A stretch of DNA of 64,000 bases from Bog-756 sp963699345 (GCA_963699345.1 CAVOTL010000005.1:496001-560000); one strand, 5' to 3'; positions 1 through 9,372 are shown, counted from the stretch's first letter. Numbers and translations: made by a program. The notes: generated from the letters alone by a model not told the origin.

Positions 1-108
1 GTGGTCGTCGTAGCCCTCGCGCCACAGGGCCCGCGCCAGGACGGCCATCTCCTGTCGGGGGGTGAGCTCCGGCATCAGATGGTCGGCCGTGGGCGTGAAC
101 CCCGTCAC
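1..108 (-). CDS. Class II aldolase/adducin-like protein, N-terminal fragment
   Basis: Only the first 36 codons are inside the window; the gene leaves through the left edge. The GTG at 108-106 overlaps the TGA of the upstream amidohydrolase (107-105) as GTGA, the usual sign of translational coupling, so I prefer it to the internal ATG at 75. The visible residues include LTPRQEMAVLARALWREGYD, which resembles the N-terminal helix of class II aldolase/adducin family proteins. That helix is normally followed by a metal-binding HIT motif, which is not visible here. The gene would be the third of a minus-strand catabolic operon with the alcohol dehydrogenase and the amidohydrolase. The coding call is firm; the family rests on a short match. 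Confidence 0.55.
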   Translation of the reverse strand, partial: MTGFTPTADHLMPELTPRQEMAVLARALWREGYDDH

Positions 109-1295
109 GGCAGGACCGACGTGGGGAGCGGGTGGTGGAACAGGGCGGCGGCGTTCCCACTGCAGATGGCCCGGACCTCGTCGTCGGGCAGATGACCCCA
201 GCACGACCGCAGGACGGACTGGGTGTCCGGCCAGGTGCCGTCTCCGTGCGGGTAGTCGGTCTCCACCATCACGTTGCCGATGCCGATGCGGTGGCGGGTG
301 TCGATGGTCGAGGGATCGTCGAGCGTGCAGAACCAGAAATTGCGGGTCAGCACCTCCGCCGGGCGCAGGTCCCAACCGAGGCCGTACCCGGATCGATCGA
401 CCACGTTGTCCAGCCGGTCCAGCAGCATGGCGACCCAGCCGATGCCCCCTTCGCTCATGGCGATGGCCAGGTCCGGGTGGCGCAGGGGGTACCCGGACCA
501 CAGCCACTCGGCACAGGCGGTCAGGGCCAGCTGTCCGAACAGGGTGGCGCAGAGCTGCAGCGCCGGCGCCCCGGGCGGTACGTCCGGCATGCCGGAGCTG
601 CCGACATGGAGGCACACCACCGTCTCCGTCTCGACGCACGCCTCGAGGATCGGGTCCCAGTGGTCACGGTCCCACAGGCTCGGCAGACCCACGGCATGGG
701 GGCGTTCGGGCAGCGCCACCGCCTTGAATCCCCGGGCGGCATTACGTCGGATCTCGGCGGCCGCCTCCACGGGGTCCGACAGGTGGGCGATGCCGAGCGG
801 GATGATCCGGTCGGGGTGCACTGCGGCCCACTCCTCGTACAGCCAGTCGTTCCAGGCCCGCACGCAGGCCGCTCCCAGGATCGGGTCGTCGGCGGCGAAG
901 AAGACCCGGCCACAGAAGCCCGATATCTGCGAGGGGAAGTTCAGCGACGCCCACACGCCGTTGACGTCCATGTCCGCCACCCGGGCGTCGACGTCGAAGC
1001 AGCCAGGACGCATCTGATCGAAGCGGAACGGCTCGACGCGCACGGTGTCGGGCCGCCGGCCGGCCACCGCATTCATGCCGACCTGCGTATAGCGACCGCC
1101 CTCGAATTCCCACACCTGGTGGCCGGACCCGGTCTCCACGATCCGCGGGGCCCGGCCGGCCAGCGCGGCCGGTAGCCGCCCCTCGAAGGTGTGGGCCGGT
1201 TCCACCACGTGGTCGTCCACCGACAGGACCGTGGCCCAGACGTCCCGGGCCTCCGGTTCGGGCAGGAAGAGATCGGGGTCGAGCGGGCCGGTCAT
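105..1295 (-). CDS. Amidohydrolase 2 family metal-dependent hydrolase
   Basis: A 396-residue TIM-barrel hydrolase of the amidohydrolase-2 (COG2159) type, whose members hydrolyse or decarboxylate aromatic or cyclic carboxylates in the cytoplasm. Visible signs are the N-terminal SVDDHVVEP segment (a variant metal-binding D-x-H), a mid-protein histidine in VCLHVGSSG, the MSEGGIGWV strand near residue 285, and the C-terminal METDYPHGDGTWPD with the conserved metal-ligand aspartate region. The ATG overlaps the stop of the alcohol dehydrogenase as ATGA, and its own stop overlaps the next start, so the three genes are probably one transcript. Members are common in actinobacterial pathways for terpenoid, steroid or aromatic acids, but the substrate cannot be read from sequence. 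Confidence 0.85.
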   Translation of the reverse strand: MTGPLDPDLFLPEPEARDVWATVLSVDDHVVEPAHTFEGRLPAALAGRAPRIVETGSGHQVWEFEGGRYTQVGMNAVAGRRPDTVRVEPFRFDQMRPGCFDVDARVADMDVNGVWASLNFPSQISGFCGRVFFAADDPILGAACVRAWNDWLYEEWAAVHPDRIIPLGIAHLSDPVEAAAEIRRNAARGFKAVALPERPHAVGLPSLWDRDHWDPILEACVETETVVCLHVGSSGMPDVPPGAPALQLCATLFGQLALTACAEWLWSGYPLRHPDLAIAMSEGGIGWVAMLLDRLDNVVDRSGYGLGWDLRPAEVLTRNFWFCTLDDPSTIDTRHRIGIGNVMVETDYPHGDGTWPDTQSVLRSCWGHLPDDEVRAICSGNAAALFHHPLPTSVLP

Positions 1296-2407
1296 CGGTC
1301 GAAGAGGATGACGCCGCGGACGTTACGGCCGTCGAGCATGTCGGCGTACCCCTCGTTGACCTGATCCAACCCGTAGGTCTTGGTGACCATGGCGTCGAGG
1401 TCGAGGAGTCCCTGGTCGTAGAGCGCCAGCAGGTGGGGGATGTCGTAGCGGAGGTTGGCCGAACCGAAGAGGCTGCCGACCAGTTGCTTCTCCATCAGGG
1501 TGAGCCACGCGAGCGACAGCGTGACCTCGGTCTCGGCCATCGGGTGGATGTTGGTCACCACCACCCGCCCGCGCTTGGCCGTCATCTCCAGCACCTGGTC
1601 GACGATCCCGCCGTCTCCGACCCCCATGGCCAGGATCACCTTGTCCGCGTTCTTTCCCCAGGTGATCTCGTTCACCATGGCCCGGGCCTCGTCGAGGGTG
1701 GACGCGGTATGGGTGGCGCCGAAGCGCTTGGCCATGTCCCGCTTGAAGGGAACCGGGTCGACCGCGACGATGCGTTCTGCCCCGGAGAGCCGGGCGCCCT
1801 GGACCGCCGAGGCCCCGATGCCGCCGATACCGACCACGACGACATCGTCACCCGGTCGGATCTGGGCGGCGTACACCGCGGAGCCCCAGCCGGTGGTCAC
1901 CCCGCAGCCGACGAGGCAGGCCTTGTCGAACGGGTAATGGTCGAGGATCTTCACGCACGAGGCCTGGTTGACCACCGTGTGGCGGGCGAAGGTGCCCAGG
2001 CACGTCATGGTGGCGAGGTCGGTGCCGTCGGCATCGTGGTGGCGGTAGGTCCCGTCGGCCTGGACCCCGGTCAACAGGACGGCGCCGACATCGCACAGAT
2101 TGGACCGGCCCCGCGCGCACGCCGGGCACCGACCGCAGGCCGCGACGAAGCCGAAGACCACATGGTCGCCCACCGCCACGTCCGTCACCCCGGGTCCGAC
2201 CTCCTCGACGATCCCCGCCCCCTCGTGGCCACCGATGATCGGATGGGCGGCGGCGAGGTCACCGGCGCGGACGTGTTCGTCGGAATGGCACATTCCCGAA
2301 GCCATCAGCCGTACCAGCACCTCGCCGTCCTTCGGAGCGTCGAGCGTGATCTCCTCGACCGTCCAGGGGTCACCCGGTCTCCGGGCGACGGCTGCCTGCG
2401 TCTGCAT
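1292..2407 (-). CDS. NDMA-dependent (mycofactocin-type) zinc alcohol dehydrogenase
   Basis: A 371-residue medium-chain zinc alcohol dehydrogenase. It has the catalytic zinc ligand in ASGMCHSDEH (about residue 40), the GHEGAG strand, the structural zinc cysteines in CGRCPACARGRSNLCD and a Rossmann segment VVVVGIGGIGASAVQGARL. The close fit is to NDMA-dependent alcohol dehydrogenases, which hold their nicotinamide cofactor tightly and in actinobacteria depend on mycofactocin for re-oxidation; no mycofactocin gene is in the window. I start at the ATG at 2407, with a GGGAGGG Shine-Dalgarno about 6 nt upstream, rather than an earlier in-frame start five codons up. It heads the operon with the amidohydrolase and aldolase-like gene, suggesting alcohol oxidation followed by degradation of a carboxylate. 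Confidence 0.9.
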   Translation of the reverse strand: MQTQAAVARRPGDPWTVEEITLDAPKDGEVLVRLMASGMCHSDEHVRAGDLAAAHPIIGGHEGAGIVEEVGPGVTDVAVGDHVVFGFVAACGRCPACARGRSNLCDVGAVLLTGVQADGTYRHHDADGTDLATMTCLGTFARHTVVNQASCVKILDHYPFDKACLVGCGVTTGWGSAVYAAQIRPGDDVVVVGIGGIGASAVQGARLSGAERIVAVDPVPFKRDMAKRFGATHTASTLDEARAMVNEITWGKNADKVILAMGVGDGGIVDQVLEMTAKRGRVVVTNIHPMAETEVTLSLAWLTLMEKQLVGSLFGSANLRYDIPHLLALYDQGLLDLDAMVTKTYGLDQVNEGYADMLDGRNVRGVILFDR

Positions 2408-2531
2408 CGCGATCCCTCCCACTCGGGTCGGTCCGGCCCGCCATCCCCGGCGGCCGTCACCCTCGGAATCTGTCTAGCGCACGGCTCGATCCGGCGCGGC
2501 GTCCACCGGGGGTGGCCCCGTGCCGCGGCCC

Positions 2532-2559
2532 TTGACGCCGACCTCGGGCTGCTTACCAT
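2532..2559 (+). promoter_or_regulatory. Sigma-A type promoter for a leaderless small gene
   Basis: TTGACG at 2532-2537, a 16-nt spacer and TACCAT at 2554-2559. Six nucleotides later comes the ATG at 2566, where transcription should begin, so the mRNA would be leaderless. Confidence 0.5.
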
Positions 2560-2565
2560 GGAGAT

Positions 2566-2727
2566 ATGGCGAACAACACCGCGAACCGCGCACAACTCTT
2601 CCATGCCACGTGGGGACGGACCGCACCGGACGGACTCGGGCACTACGCCACCCGCAGGCTGCGGACCTCCGTCTACCGCACCACCGACGGCATGACCCGG
2701 GAGCTCCTCCGGCCCGTCCGCGACTGA
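2566..2727 (+). CDS. Small basic protein of unknown function, 53 aa
   Basis: A 53-codon reading frame from ATG 2566 to TGA 2727. The protein is rich in arginine and threonine and contains GLGHYATRRLRTSVYRTTDG. No signal peptide, membrane helix or cysteine pair is visible, and I do not recognise the family. Support for a real gene comes from position: a TTGACG/TACCAT promoter lies immediately upstream with the expected transcription start on the ATG. It is divergent from the alcohol dehydrogenase operon and convergent with the large secreted hydrolase. A GGAG two bases before the ATG is too close to serve as a normal ribosome-binding site, which also favours leaderless translation. Confidence 0.5.
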   Translation: MANNTANRAQLFHATWGRTAPDGLGHYATRRLRTSVYRTTDGMTRELLRPVRD

Positions 2728-2803
2728 CCGGGACCCCGTCGGGTCGGGAGCCCGGAAGGATGCCTCCACACCACCGGTCGGGGTGGTTCCGGCACCCACG
2801 GGG

Positions 2804-5800
2804 TCAACCGGGACCGGCCGAAACCAGGGGGCCCGCCTTCGAGAGTTCCGTCGCCGTGTCCGTGCCCACCACGCGGTAGCGGTAGTAACGGGTCGTCGAA
2901 CGCCCGTCGATGATGGCCGTCGCCGTTCCTCCACTCTGGGTGATCGGCTCGGTGGCGACGGCGGTGGCGACGGTGCAGGCACCCTTGAGCGACGAACAGC
3001 CCTGCACGAGCCAGCTCACGCCGCTCGGAGCCGCGCTCCACGTGAGCGTCTGCACGGTGCCCGACGTGTCCGCGGTGGGGCTGGTCCGAGTGAGGTAGTC
3101 CAGCGGCGCCGTGACCGGCGACACCGCTCCGGCGATGGAGCCCTGGACGGTGAAGCTGTACGCCGTCCCCGGCGCGAGGCCGCGGACCGTGGCTTGCACC
3201 GTGGACCCGGCGGAGGTGTAGGTGACACCCGACATCGGGTCGCCGTCATCGAGGACGGCCCACGCGGGACCGCCCGCCCCGGTGTCCCCCGTGAAGGTGA
3301 GGGTGGCCACGTAGCTCTTCACCGAGAGGGCCGGCGACCCGGGCACGGTGACGACGGGGACGGCGCTGGACGGCGCCGACGTTCCACCGGCGTCGGACGC
3401 CGTCACCGCAAAGCTGTAGGGGGTGCCCGGGTTCAGACCGGTCACCACCGTGGAAGACGTCGCCGACGTGGCGACCTCCGTGCCGTTGGCGAACACCGAG
3501 TACCCGGTGGCGCCGGCCGACGCCGCCCACGTCAGCGTCGCTCCGTCCGCGCTCACCGCCGACGCCGCCAGGGCCGTCGGAGGGGCGGGGACCGCGTCGA
3601 CAGGTGTCGCCAGTTCCGCCGCCGACTGGGCCGATGTACCGCCCCCGTCGGTGGCCGACACCGTGAAGCTGTACCGGGTGCCGTTGGTCAGCCCGGTGAC
3701 CGTGTGGGCGGCGTTGGTGACCCAGCCACTCGATTTCCCGTTCTCGTAGACGTCGTAGCTCGTGGCGCCGGGCACCGCCGACCAGGTGAGGGTCACCCGG
3801 GCGTTGCCGGCGGTGGCGACCAGGCCGGTCGGTGTGGCCGGGGCCGGCGGCTCCGGGGTGGCGGTGGCCGGCGATGACGGGGCCGACGTTCCGCCCCCGT
3901 CGGAGGCCGACACCGTGAAGCTGTACTCGGTCCCATCGGTCAGTCCGGTGACCGTGTCGGAGGCCGAGGTGGCCGAGCCGATCGAGTTGCCGTTCTGGTC
4001 GACGGCGTAACTCGTGGCGCCGGGCACCGCCGACCAGGTGAGGGCCACCTGGGCGTTGCCGGCGGTGGCGACCAGGCCGGTCGGCGTCGCCGGGGCCGTG
4101 GATCCGGTGGTCAGGGGCGCGAGTCCCGAACCGGCCACCTGGGCAGGCGTGCCGGTACCGGCGAACACCTGCACCGCGTGGATGAACGCCTGGGCGGGTG
4201 ACGTACTCGACCACCACGGCGGGATGCCGCCCCCGTAGTAGCCGCCGAAGTTGACCTCACTGACCGAGATCCGCACGCCGGTCGCGCTGGCGGGGGTGAA
4301 GGCGAAGAGCTGCTCGTGGTACCGGAACTGGCCGACCTCGGTGGCCACGGGCGTCCAGGTGCCGCTCTCATCGAGGGACACCGTGTAGTCGCGGAGTCCG
4401 GGTGCCGTCGATCCGACGGACTGGGTGTCGACCACCACCCGGTTGACGGTGGCGGCCGTCGGCCACGAGACGGACAAGGTCGGCGCTTGGTCGCCCGAGG
4501 TGGAGGCCCATCCCTGCCCGTAGCCGGGGGTGAGCCCGTTGATGGCGTCGATGGCGTAGTTGCCGTTCGAGGTGTCCTGCGAACTCGCACTGGCGGTCGC
4601 TCCCGCCGAGGAGAGGGCGACGTTCGTCCCGTACGCCTGCGGCGCGGACACCACGAGGACGTCCCCCACCGGGTAGGTGACGTAGGTCACCTGGTCCGTG
4701 ACGGGCAACGAGTACGAGGTCCCGAGGGCGACCGTGGACGCCGTCGCGTTTCCGTACTGGTCGGTGACGGTGACGGGCGCCGTCGAGCCGGAACCGGACA
4801 GCGTCACCGCCCCGGTGGTGGCCAGTCCGTCCGACCACACCGCCGCCAGGTCGGTGGTCCCGGACGGTGTCGGCCCGAAATCGGTCTGGTACGTCTGGGG
4901 GATCCCGGTGACCGGTTGATCTGTGTAGTTGCGACCGGTGAGCTGCTGGGCGGACTCCATCGACGCCAGCGCGGCCGGCTTCACGTAGTCGTCGCCGGAG
5001 CTCCCGACCTGGACGAGGGAGAACGACACCCCGTCATTTCCCCAGTTGCCCTCGGTGAAGAAGTACCCCCACACCGGAATGTGCAGAACCTTCATCCAGA
5101 TCTCGGCCCGCGCCACGATGTCGGCCTGCTCGAGGTAGTTGAAGTCACCGTCGGACCACCAGCCGACCTCGGTGAACCACAGCGGCTTGGACCCGAGGAC
5201 GGCCTGCAGCTGTTGGATCTGGGTGATCATGCCGTCCTCCTCCCACGAGTCGTTGGATCCGGAGTACGGGTGCATGGCGGCCACGTCCATGTAGGAGAGG
5301 CCACCGGCGCCGATGAGCTGGTTCCACCAGGAGACGCTCGGCTCGAGGGTCGATCCCCCCAGGACGGTCGAGGCGGAGCCCGGGAGCACGGCCTTCACCG
5401 CGTTGTAGAAGGGGATCAGGATGGATGTCGCATAGGTGGCCCCGCTCGACCACCCCGTGTTGTTGCTCTCGTTCCAGGGCTCCCACATGGTCACGGGCGA
5501 ACAGGCGACACAGCCCGTCGGCACGACGGCGTAGTGGGCCACCAGGGCCTGGACGTCCTGGCCCCACAGGCCGGCCGTGACCAGGGCCATGTCCGTGGAC
5601 TCGCCCCCGGACACCTGGTACCAGTACGTCACGTGGTCGGCGGCGGCCTCGTAGGCCGCCTCGTACGGCGCCAGCGGCGCGGCGGCGACATCCATGGCGG
5701 ACGAACCGCACGTGGCCGCCGTCGGGGCCGCGAAGTTGCACTTCGGGAGCAGCGCGCTCCAGTCGGCGTCCTGGCCGGACCGCAGCCCGTTCAGTCCCAG

Positions 5801-7375
5801 CTCCCCACTGAGCGGAACGCCCCGCACGTCACCGGGACCCCCGCCTCCGGACCCTGCCGGAAGGGCGCCGAGGTCGAGCGAGTCGCTTCCGGCGCCGACC
5901 GTGTAGGGAAGGCAGGTGGTCCCGAGCACGGTGGGCGGGTCCGTCGTGTCGTTCTCCAGCGTGGCCTGGACCTCATAGGGACCGGGGAGCGTGTCCTGGG
6001 CCGGGACGGCCAGCGGCACCGACGCCAGTCCGGCCACGGTGGTCGGAAGCGCGATCGAGGTGGTGGCGGGCACCGTCTCGGCATCCATCGAGCTCTGGTT
6101 CTCGAACGAGTACGCCAACGAGAGCTGGGGGCTGTCCACCACCCACCAAGGGTCGAAGTCGGCATCCACCTCGGGCGTCACCCCCGGGGCGAAGTACTCG
6201 CCACTGGCGGTCGTCGACAGGCCGGCTCCCCACCCGAGGGCGTCCAGGGGAGCCGCCGGGGCCGAGAGGTAGGCCTGGAGGGACGCCAACGAAAAGGTCG
6301 ACACGGCATCGCTGCCTCCGTTGAACGGCTGTCCGCTCGCGAAGTAGAAGGCGTTCCCGGCCATCTGCATCCCCCAGCTCCCGAAGGAGATCGCACCACC
6401 GAGCGTCGTCCGGCCCTCGAGGAGGCCCGTGGGCGAGGTGGCCTCGACGGTCCCGAGCGGGTCGGCGGTGTAGATGGTGCCGTCGGCCCCCTGGTCGGCC
6501 TGCCCGGTGTAATAGAACTGGTACGGGCCGCCCGTATGGGAGCCGGTGCCCGCGGTACCCGACGACCCGAAGGTGGAGAGCACCGCGCCGCTCGAGCTGA
6601 CCGTCCGGACGTAGCCGTTGTCCGACGCCAGGAGGTTCCCCGACGGTTCAGTGGTGACGTAGCCACCGACGGGTGCGTAGAAGGGGAAGGCTCCTCCGGC
6701 GGCCCCGGTGGCCTCGTCGAGGACGACACTCGACGTGTTCTGGACGAAGGAGGCCACCAGCTGGGCGGACGACCCGGAACCCGCCACGAAGAGGTTGGTC
6801 GGGTTGTCACCGGACGGATCCACCGACCACATCAGGGTGCCGGTCGGCGAGAACTTGTCGATCCTCTGCGCGTAGTACGACGACAGGTAGATGTTCCCCG
6901 TGGAGTCGACGACGGGCTGGGAGATCTCGCCGGCGAGGTCGAATCCGCTCGGTAGGGCGAAGCTCGTCACCTTCGCTCCGGCCAGGGTGTACTCGTCGAG
7001 CGTCGCCGGGTTGGCGGCGTTGACCACGTAGAGATCGGTGGGGGTGGCGGTCAAGCTGCCGACCCCGCCCGTCGGGGTGGCCACGGTCGTGACCGGACTC
7101 GCCGGCACCGTCGTGGATGCCGGGCCGAGCACCGTCGCCGGCTCCACCGTGTTGCACATCGGGCTGACCTCGGACGCCGAGGGCGCAGGCACACTGCCCG
7201 CTGGGGACTGGCCGACCGCACCTGCCCTCGAAGGTCGGAGCGTGGCCGCCATCGGGGCGACGACGGCCGTCACCATCAGGATGCACAAGGCCACGGAGGC
7301 GAACAGTCGCCGCGGGGTGGGGACCGGACTCCCGTGAGAACTGTCTCCGGGCGCGACAACGACAGGGGTACGCAT
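2804..7375 (-). CDS. Secreted multidomain glycoside hydrolase: propeller, GH-A barrel, F5/8C, FN3
   Basis: A 1523-residue exported protein. It begins with a basic N-terminus and a hydrophobic stretch around residues 24-46 (signal peptide). Domains in order: an NHL/beta-propeller-like region (about 95-420), a TIM-barrel glycosidase of clan GH-A (about 560-800) with WEPWNES giving a candidate acid/base Glu636 and WFTEVGW giving a candidate nucleophile Glu736, a discoidin/F5-8C-like carbohydrate-binding domain (about 915-1085), and at least four fibronectin type III domains to the end. The spacing of the two glutamates fits GH-A enzymes, but the GH family and substrate are uncertain. GAGGAGG lies 8 nt before the ATG. 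It is probably a cell-surface or secreted polysaccharide-degrading enzyme. No sortase motif or terminal membrane anchor is seen. Confidence 0.8.
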   Translation of the reverse strand: MRTPVVVAPGDSSHGSPVPTPRRLFASVALCILMVTAVVAPMAATLRPSRAGAVGQSPAGSVPAPSASEVSPMCNTVEPATVLGPASTTVPASPVTTVATPTGGVGSLTATPTDLYVVNAANPATLDEYTLAGAKVTSFALPSGFDLAGEISQPVVDSTGNIYLSSYYAQRIDKFSPTGTLMWSVDPSGDNPTNLFVAGSGSSAQLVASFVQNTSSVVLDEATGAAGGAFPFYAPVGGYVTTEPSGNLLASDNGYVRTVSSSGAVLSTFGSSGTAGTGSHTGGPYQFYYTGQADQGADGTIYTADPLGTVEATSPTGLLEGRTTLGGAISFGSWGMQMAGNAFYFASGQPFNGGSDAVSTFSLASLQAYLSAPAAPLDALGWGAGLSTTASGEYFAPGVTPEVDADFDPWWVVDSPQLSLAYSFENQSSMDAETVPATTSIALPTTVAGLASVPLAVPAQDTLPGPYEVQATLENDTTDPPTVLGTTCLPYTVGAGSDSLDLGALPAGSGGGGPGDVRGVPLSGELGLNGLRSGQDADWSALLPKCNFAAPTAATCGSSAMDVAAAPLAPYEAAYEAAADHVTYWYQVSGGESTDMALVTAGLWGQDVQALVAHYAVVPTGCVACSPVTMWEPWNESNNTGWSSGATYATSILIPFYNAVKAVLPGSASTVLGGSTLEPSVSWWNQLIGAGGLSYMDVAAMHPYSGSNDSWEEDGMITQIQQLQAVLGSKPLWFTEVGWWSDGDFNYLEQADIVARAEIWMKVLHIPVWGYFFTEGNWGNDGVSFSLVQVGSSGDDYVKPAALASMESAQQLTGRNYTDQPVTGIPQTYQTDFGPTPSGTTDLAAVWSDGLATTGAVTLSGSGSTAPVTVTDQYGNATASTVALGTSYSLPVTDQVTYVTYPVGDVLVVSAPQAYGTNVALSSAGATASASSQDTSNGNYAIDAINGLTPGYGQGWASTSGDQAPTLSVSWPTAATVNRVVVDTQSVGSTAPGLRDYTVSLDESGTWTPVATEVGQFRYHEQLFAFTPASATGVRISVSEVNFGGYYGGGIPPWWSSTSPAQAFIHAVQVFAGTGTPAQVAGSGLAPLTTGSTAPATPTGLVATAGNAQVALTWSAVPGATSYAVDQNGNSIGSATSASDTVTGLTDGTEYSFTVSASDGGGTSAPSSPATATPEPPAPATPTGLVATAGNARVTLTWSAVPGATSYDVYENGKSSGWVTNAAHTVTGLTNGTRYSFTVSATDGGGTSAQSAAELATPVDAVPAPPTALAASAVSADGATLTWAASAGATGYSVFANGTEVATSATSSTVVTGLNPGTPYSFAVTASDAGGTSAPSSAVPVVTVPGSPALSVKSYVATLTFTGDTGAGGPAWAVLDDGDPMSGVTYTSAGSTVQATVRGLAPGTAYSFTVQGSIAGAVSPVTAPLDYLTRTSPTADTSGTVQTLTWSAAPSGVSWLVQGCSSLKGACTVATAVATEPITQSGGTATAIIDGRSTTRYYRYRVVGTDTATELSKAGPLVSAGPG

Positions 7376-7397
7376 GGATGCTGCCTCCTCGATTTGA

Positions 7398-7428
7398 CCA
7401 CCGGGCCCCTTTGGGGCAGCCCGGGTGG
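7398..7428 (-). promoter_or_regulatory. Strong hairpin in the leader of the secreted glycosidase gene
   Basis: Minus-strand CCACC / GGTGG arms enclose an internal loop and a GCCCC-AAA-GGGGC hairpin. It lies 7 nt upstream of the GAGGAGG ribosome-binding site (7384-7390), close enough to affect ribosome access. No U-tract follows, so it is not a typical terminator. I looked for a c-di-GMP-I (GEMM) fold, and the required GCAAACC receptor strand is missing. Confidence 0.4.
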
Positions 7429-7461
7429 CGCATGCCCATGCGTCCCTCGCGGTCGCATGCG
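7429..7461. promoter_or_regulatory. Paired operator-like dyads CGCATG-GG-CATGCG and CGCATGCG
   Basis: A perfect inverted repeat with 6-nt arms and a 2-nt centre (7429-7442), followed 11 nt away by the palindrome CGCATGCG (7454-7461), upstream of the large glycosidase. Two related dyads about 20 bp apart suggest a dimeric repressor or activator site. The protein is unknown; the LuxR-family gene two genes upstream is one candidate. The rest of the 449-bp gap between 7375 and 7825 shows no gene. Confidence 0.4.
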
Positions 7462-7785
7462 GGTCGAAGAGTCCGTGATGTCTAGTGGTCGGGAAACCTC
7501 ACTGGCTCCACCAGGTCGATCCCGACGCACGAACGGTGCGACCTTCCGTCCTATCGACGGTTCCGGTCACCGCCCGCAGTGCCGAAGGTCCCATTGCCGA
7601 CGGGACGCAATTCGGAGGCGTCAAGGGTGACGGTGGGGCCCTCCCCCACCTGCTGACCGGGGGAGTCGGTCGTGTCCGCCTCATGCCCGGCACGGACGAC
7701 CGGGTCCCACCGGCACGTCATCCTCTTCACGGGCCGCCGAGGCCCGGGTGCCGGCCCGAAAGGGAACTCGGAACCCGGAGCGACG

Positions 7786-7801
7786 GAACGGGAACCCGTT
7801 C
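7786..7801 (-). terminator. Hairpin after the secreted beta-strand protein gene
   Basis: GAACGGG / CCCGTTC perfect 7-bp arms begin 24 nt beyond the stop codon at 7825. A CCCGATCGGG palindrome (7808-7817) lies between. There is no U-run, as is common for actinobacterial terminators. Confidence 0.35.
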
Positions 7802-7824
7802 GACCTTCCCGATCGGGCCGGTCG

Positions 7825-9372
7825 TCAGTGGGAGATGCTGATGTCCCCCGAGGACGGCTGGTTGTACTCCGCCGTGTATCCCGCCGGCGTGATGGTGGCG
7901 AACGAGCCCTGGGTCGCGGTCTGCTGGGACTGCAGGAGGAGCCAGCTGCCCGACGGGACCGACCCGACGGTGGTGATCTGCAGGGTGCCGGCCACGCCGA
8001 TCCCCTCGGTCTGACAGGCTCCGGCGCTGCAGTCGTACTGCTCGATCTCGGACGAGGCGGTGCCGTCGAGTGTCATCCCGAGGGTGCCGTCGGCGTTCTG
8101 GACGAACGACGACGGTCCGTAGCTCGTACCGTCGAGGATGAACTTCGCCCCATCGCCGAGGGACACCGTTCCCGAGTTGGACACACTGGCGGCGGTGGCT
8201 TCATTGTCCGGGCCGGTGAGGTCGAATGACCCACCCGGATTGTTCTGCAACGGCACCGTCAGGTAGCGGGTCCAGCCGACGCCGGGCAGGAACTCGAGTG
8301 TCCCGTCGTTCACGAAGGACGGCACACCGGTCCCCGGAGACAGCCAGGAGTTGCCACCACCGGTGAACCCACCATCAGCCCCGGACGGGCCCGAGGTCAG
8401 GACGACCGTCCCGTCGTTCGTGACCGTCCCGTCGATCGCCAGTCTGATGTCGGACCCGTTGCCGATGACGGTGATCGTCTGGCCCTTGGGGATCGTGCCG
8501 GAGATGGTCTCGCCGGCGTCCACGTCGTAGGACCCGGTGCCGACGGAGTCGGTGACGGAGCCACCGTTGAGCTGTACCGGTGTACCGGTCACCGCGCCGC
8601 CCGCCAGGGTGGCGCTGGTGCCGTCGAGCTGGAACACGCCGCCCAACTTCTTCTTGGTCGCCTTCGCCACGGCGATCTTGCCGCCGGCCAGGTCGAACGA
8701 TCCGCCGTGGAGGTCGTATTCGCTGGAGGCGCCCACCTTGACGGTCCCGTCATTGGTGAAGTTCCCACCGCTCTGGTACGTCCCTCCCGTGCCGGGCGTC
8801 GCCACATCGGAGACGTCGAACTTGCCACCCTTCTCATTGACCATTCCCGCCTGGATGTACCGGCTCCAACCATTTCCGGTCGACGTCTCGAACGTTCCGT
8901 AGTTGGTCACCGTTCCGCCGTAGACGAAGACGTTGCCGCTGCCCAGCGAGGTCATCACCACCGAAGCTCCCTTGTCGACCTGGAGCCCGGATCCCACCGT
9001 GAGGTCGGCGTCGCCCTGGTTGGGATTCCCCTGGAGTTCGAGCGTGGCCTTGGTCTTCCCGTCCGCCGCGCCGACGACGACCGTGCCCGCCGACTCGCTG
9101 CCGACGAGAACCACCGTGTAGGGGGAGGCTCCCGCCGTACTGATGCAGGCGACGTCTCCCGAGCCCGGGACCGTGCCCGTGCTCCAGTCCGCCGCGGTGT
9201 TCCAGGTCCCACCCGAAAGCGCCGTCCAGGTGTCCGTGCACGCGGGCGTGGGCGGACCGGCGGCGCCCGTGGTCGTCGCCCCGGCAGTCAGTGGCAGGGC
9301 GATGGTGGCCGTACCGGTGACCAGCAGGACCGCGGCGAGCGCGGGTAGTCCCCTCCGTGCGTTGAACCGCAT
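7825..9372 (-). CDS. Secreted beta-strand-rich (beta-helix-like) repeat protein
   Basis: A 515-residue exported protein. The N-terminus is MRFNARRG followed by a hydrophobic core (about 9-30) and an Ala-Gly-Ala region typical of signal peptidase cleavage. The mature part starts with a GTWNTAADWSTGTVPGSGD segment, seen in autotransporter-like beta-strand repeat proteins. It then continues as short Gly/Thr/Asn/Asp-rich turns of the GTVTNDGTV and GGSFDLTG type, consistent with a right-handed beta-solenoid. No enzyme motif is visible; a surface adhesin or matrix protein is possible. I start at the ATG at 9372 because GGGGAGAA lies just upstream (9378-9386), and not 20 codons earlier. It lies between the LuxR gene and the large glycosidase on the same strand. 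Confidence 0.7.
   Translation of the reverse strand: MRFNARRGLPALAAVLLVTGTATIALPLTAGATTTGAAGPPTPACTDTWTALSGGTWNTAADWSTGTVPGSGDVACISTAGASPYTVVLVGSESAGTVVVGAADGKTKATLELQGNPNQGDADLTVGSGLQVDKGASVVMTSLGSGNVFVYGGTVTNYGTFETSTGNGWSRYIQAGMVNEKGGKFDVSDVATPGTGGTYQSGGNFTNDGTVKVGASSEYDLHGGSFDLAGGKIAVAKATKKKLGGVFQLDGTSATLAGGAVTGTPVQLNGGSVTDSVGTGSYDVDAGETISGTIPKGQTITVIGNGSDIRLAIDGTVTNDGTVVLTSGPSGADGGFTGGGNSWLSPGTGVPSFVNDGTLEFLPGVGWTRYLTVPLQNNPGGSFDLTGPDNEATAASVSNSGTVSLGDGAKFILDGTSYGPSSFVQNADGTLGMTLDGTASSEIEQYDCSAGACQTEGIGVAGTLQITTVGSVPSGSWLLLQSQQTATQGSFATITPAGYTAEYNQPSSGDISISH

Noticed and set aside
4316..6955. Very long open frame on the plus strand opposite the glycosidase
   Set aside because: It mirrors the minus-strand gene, is packed with Arg/Gly/Pro and has no domain; a shadow caused by high GC.
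7376..7497. c-di-GMP-I (GEMM) riboswitch in the glycosidase leader
   Set aside because: GGGACGCA and CCGGGCTGCC strings are present, but the GCAAACC receptor strand and the matching stems are not.
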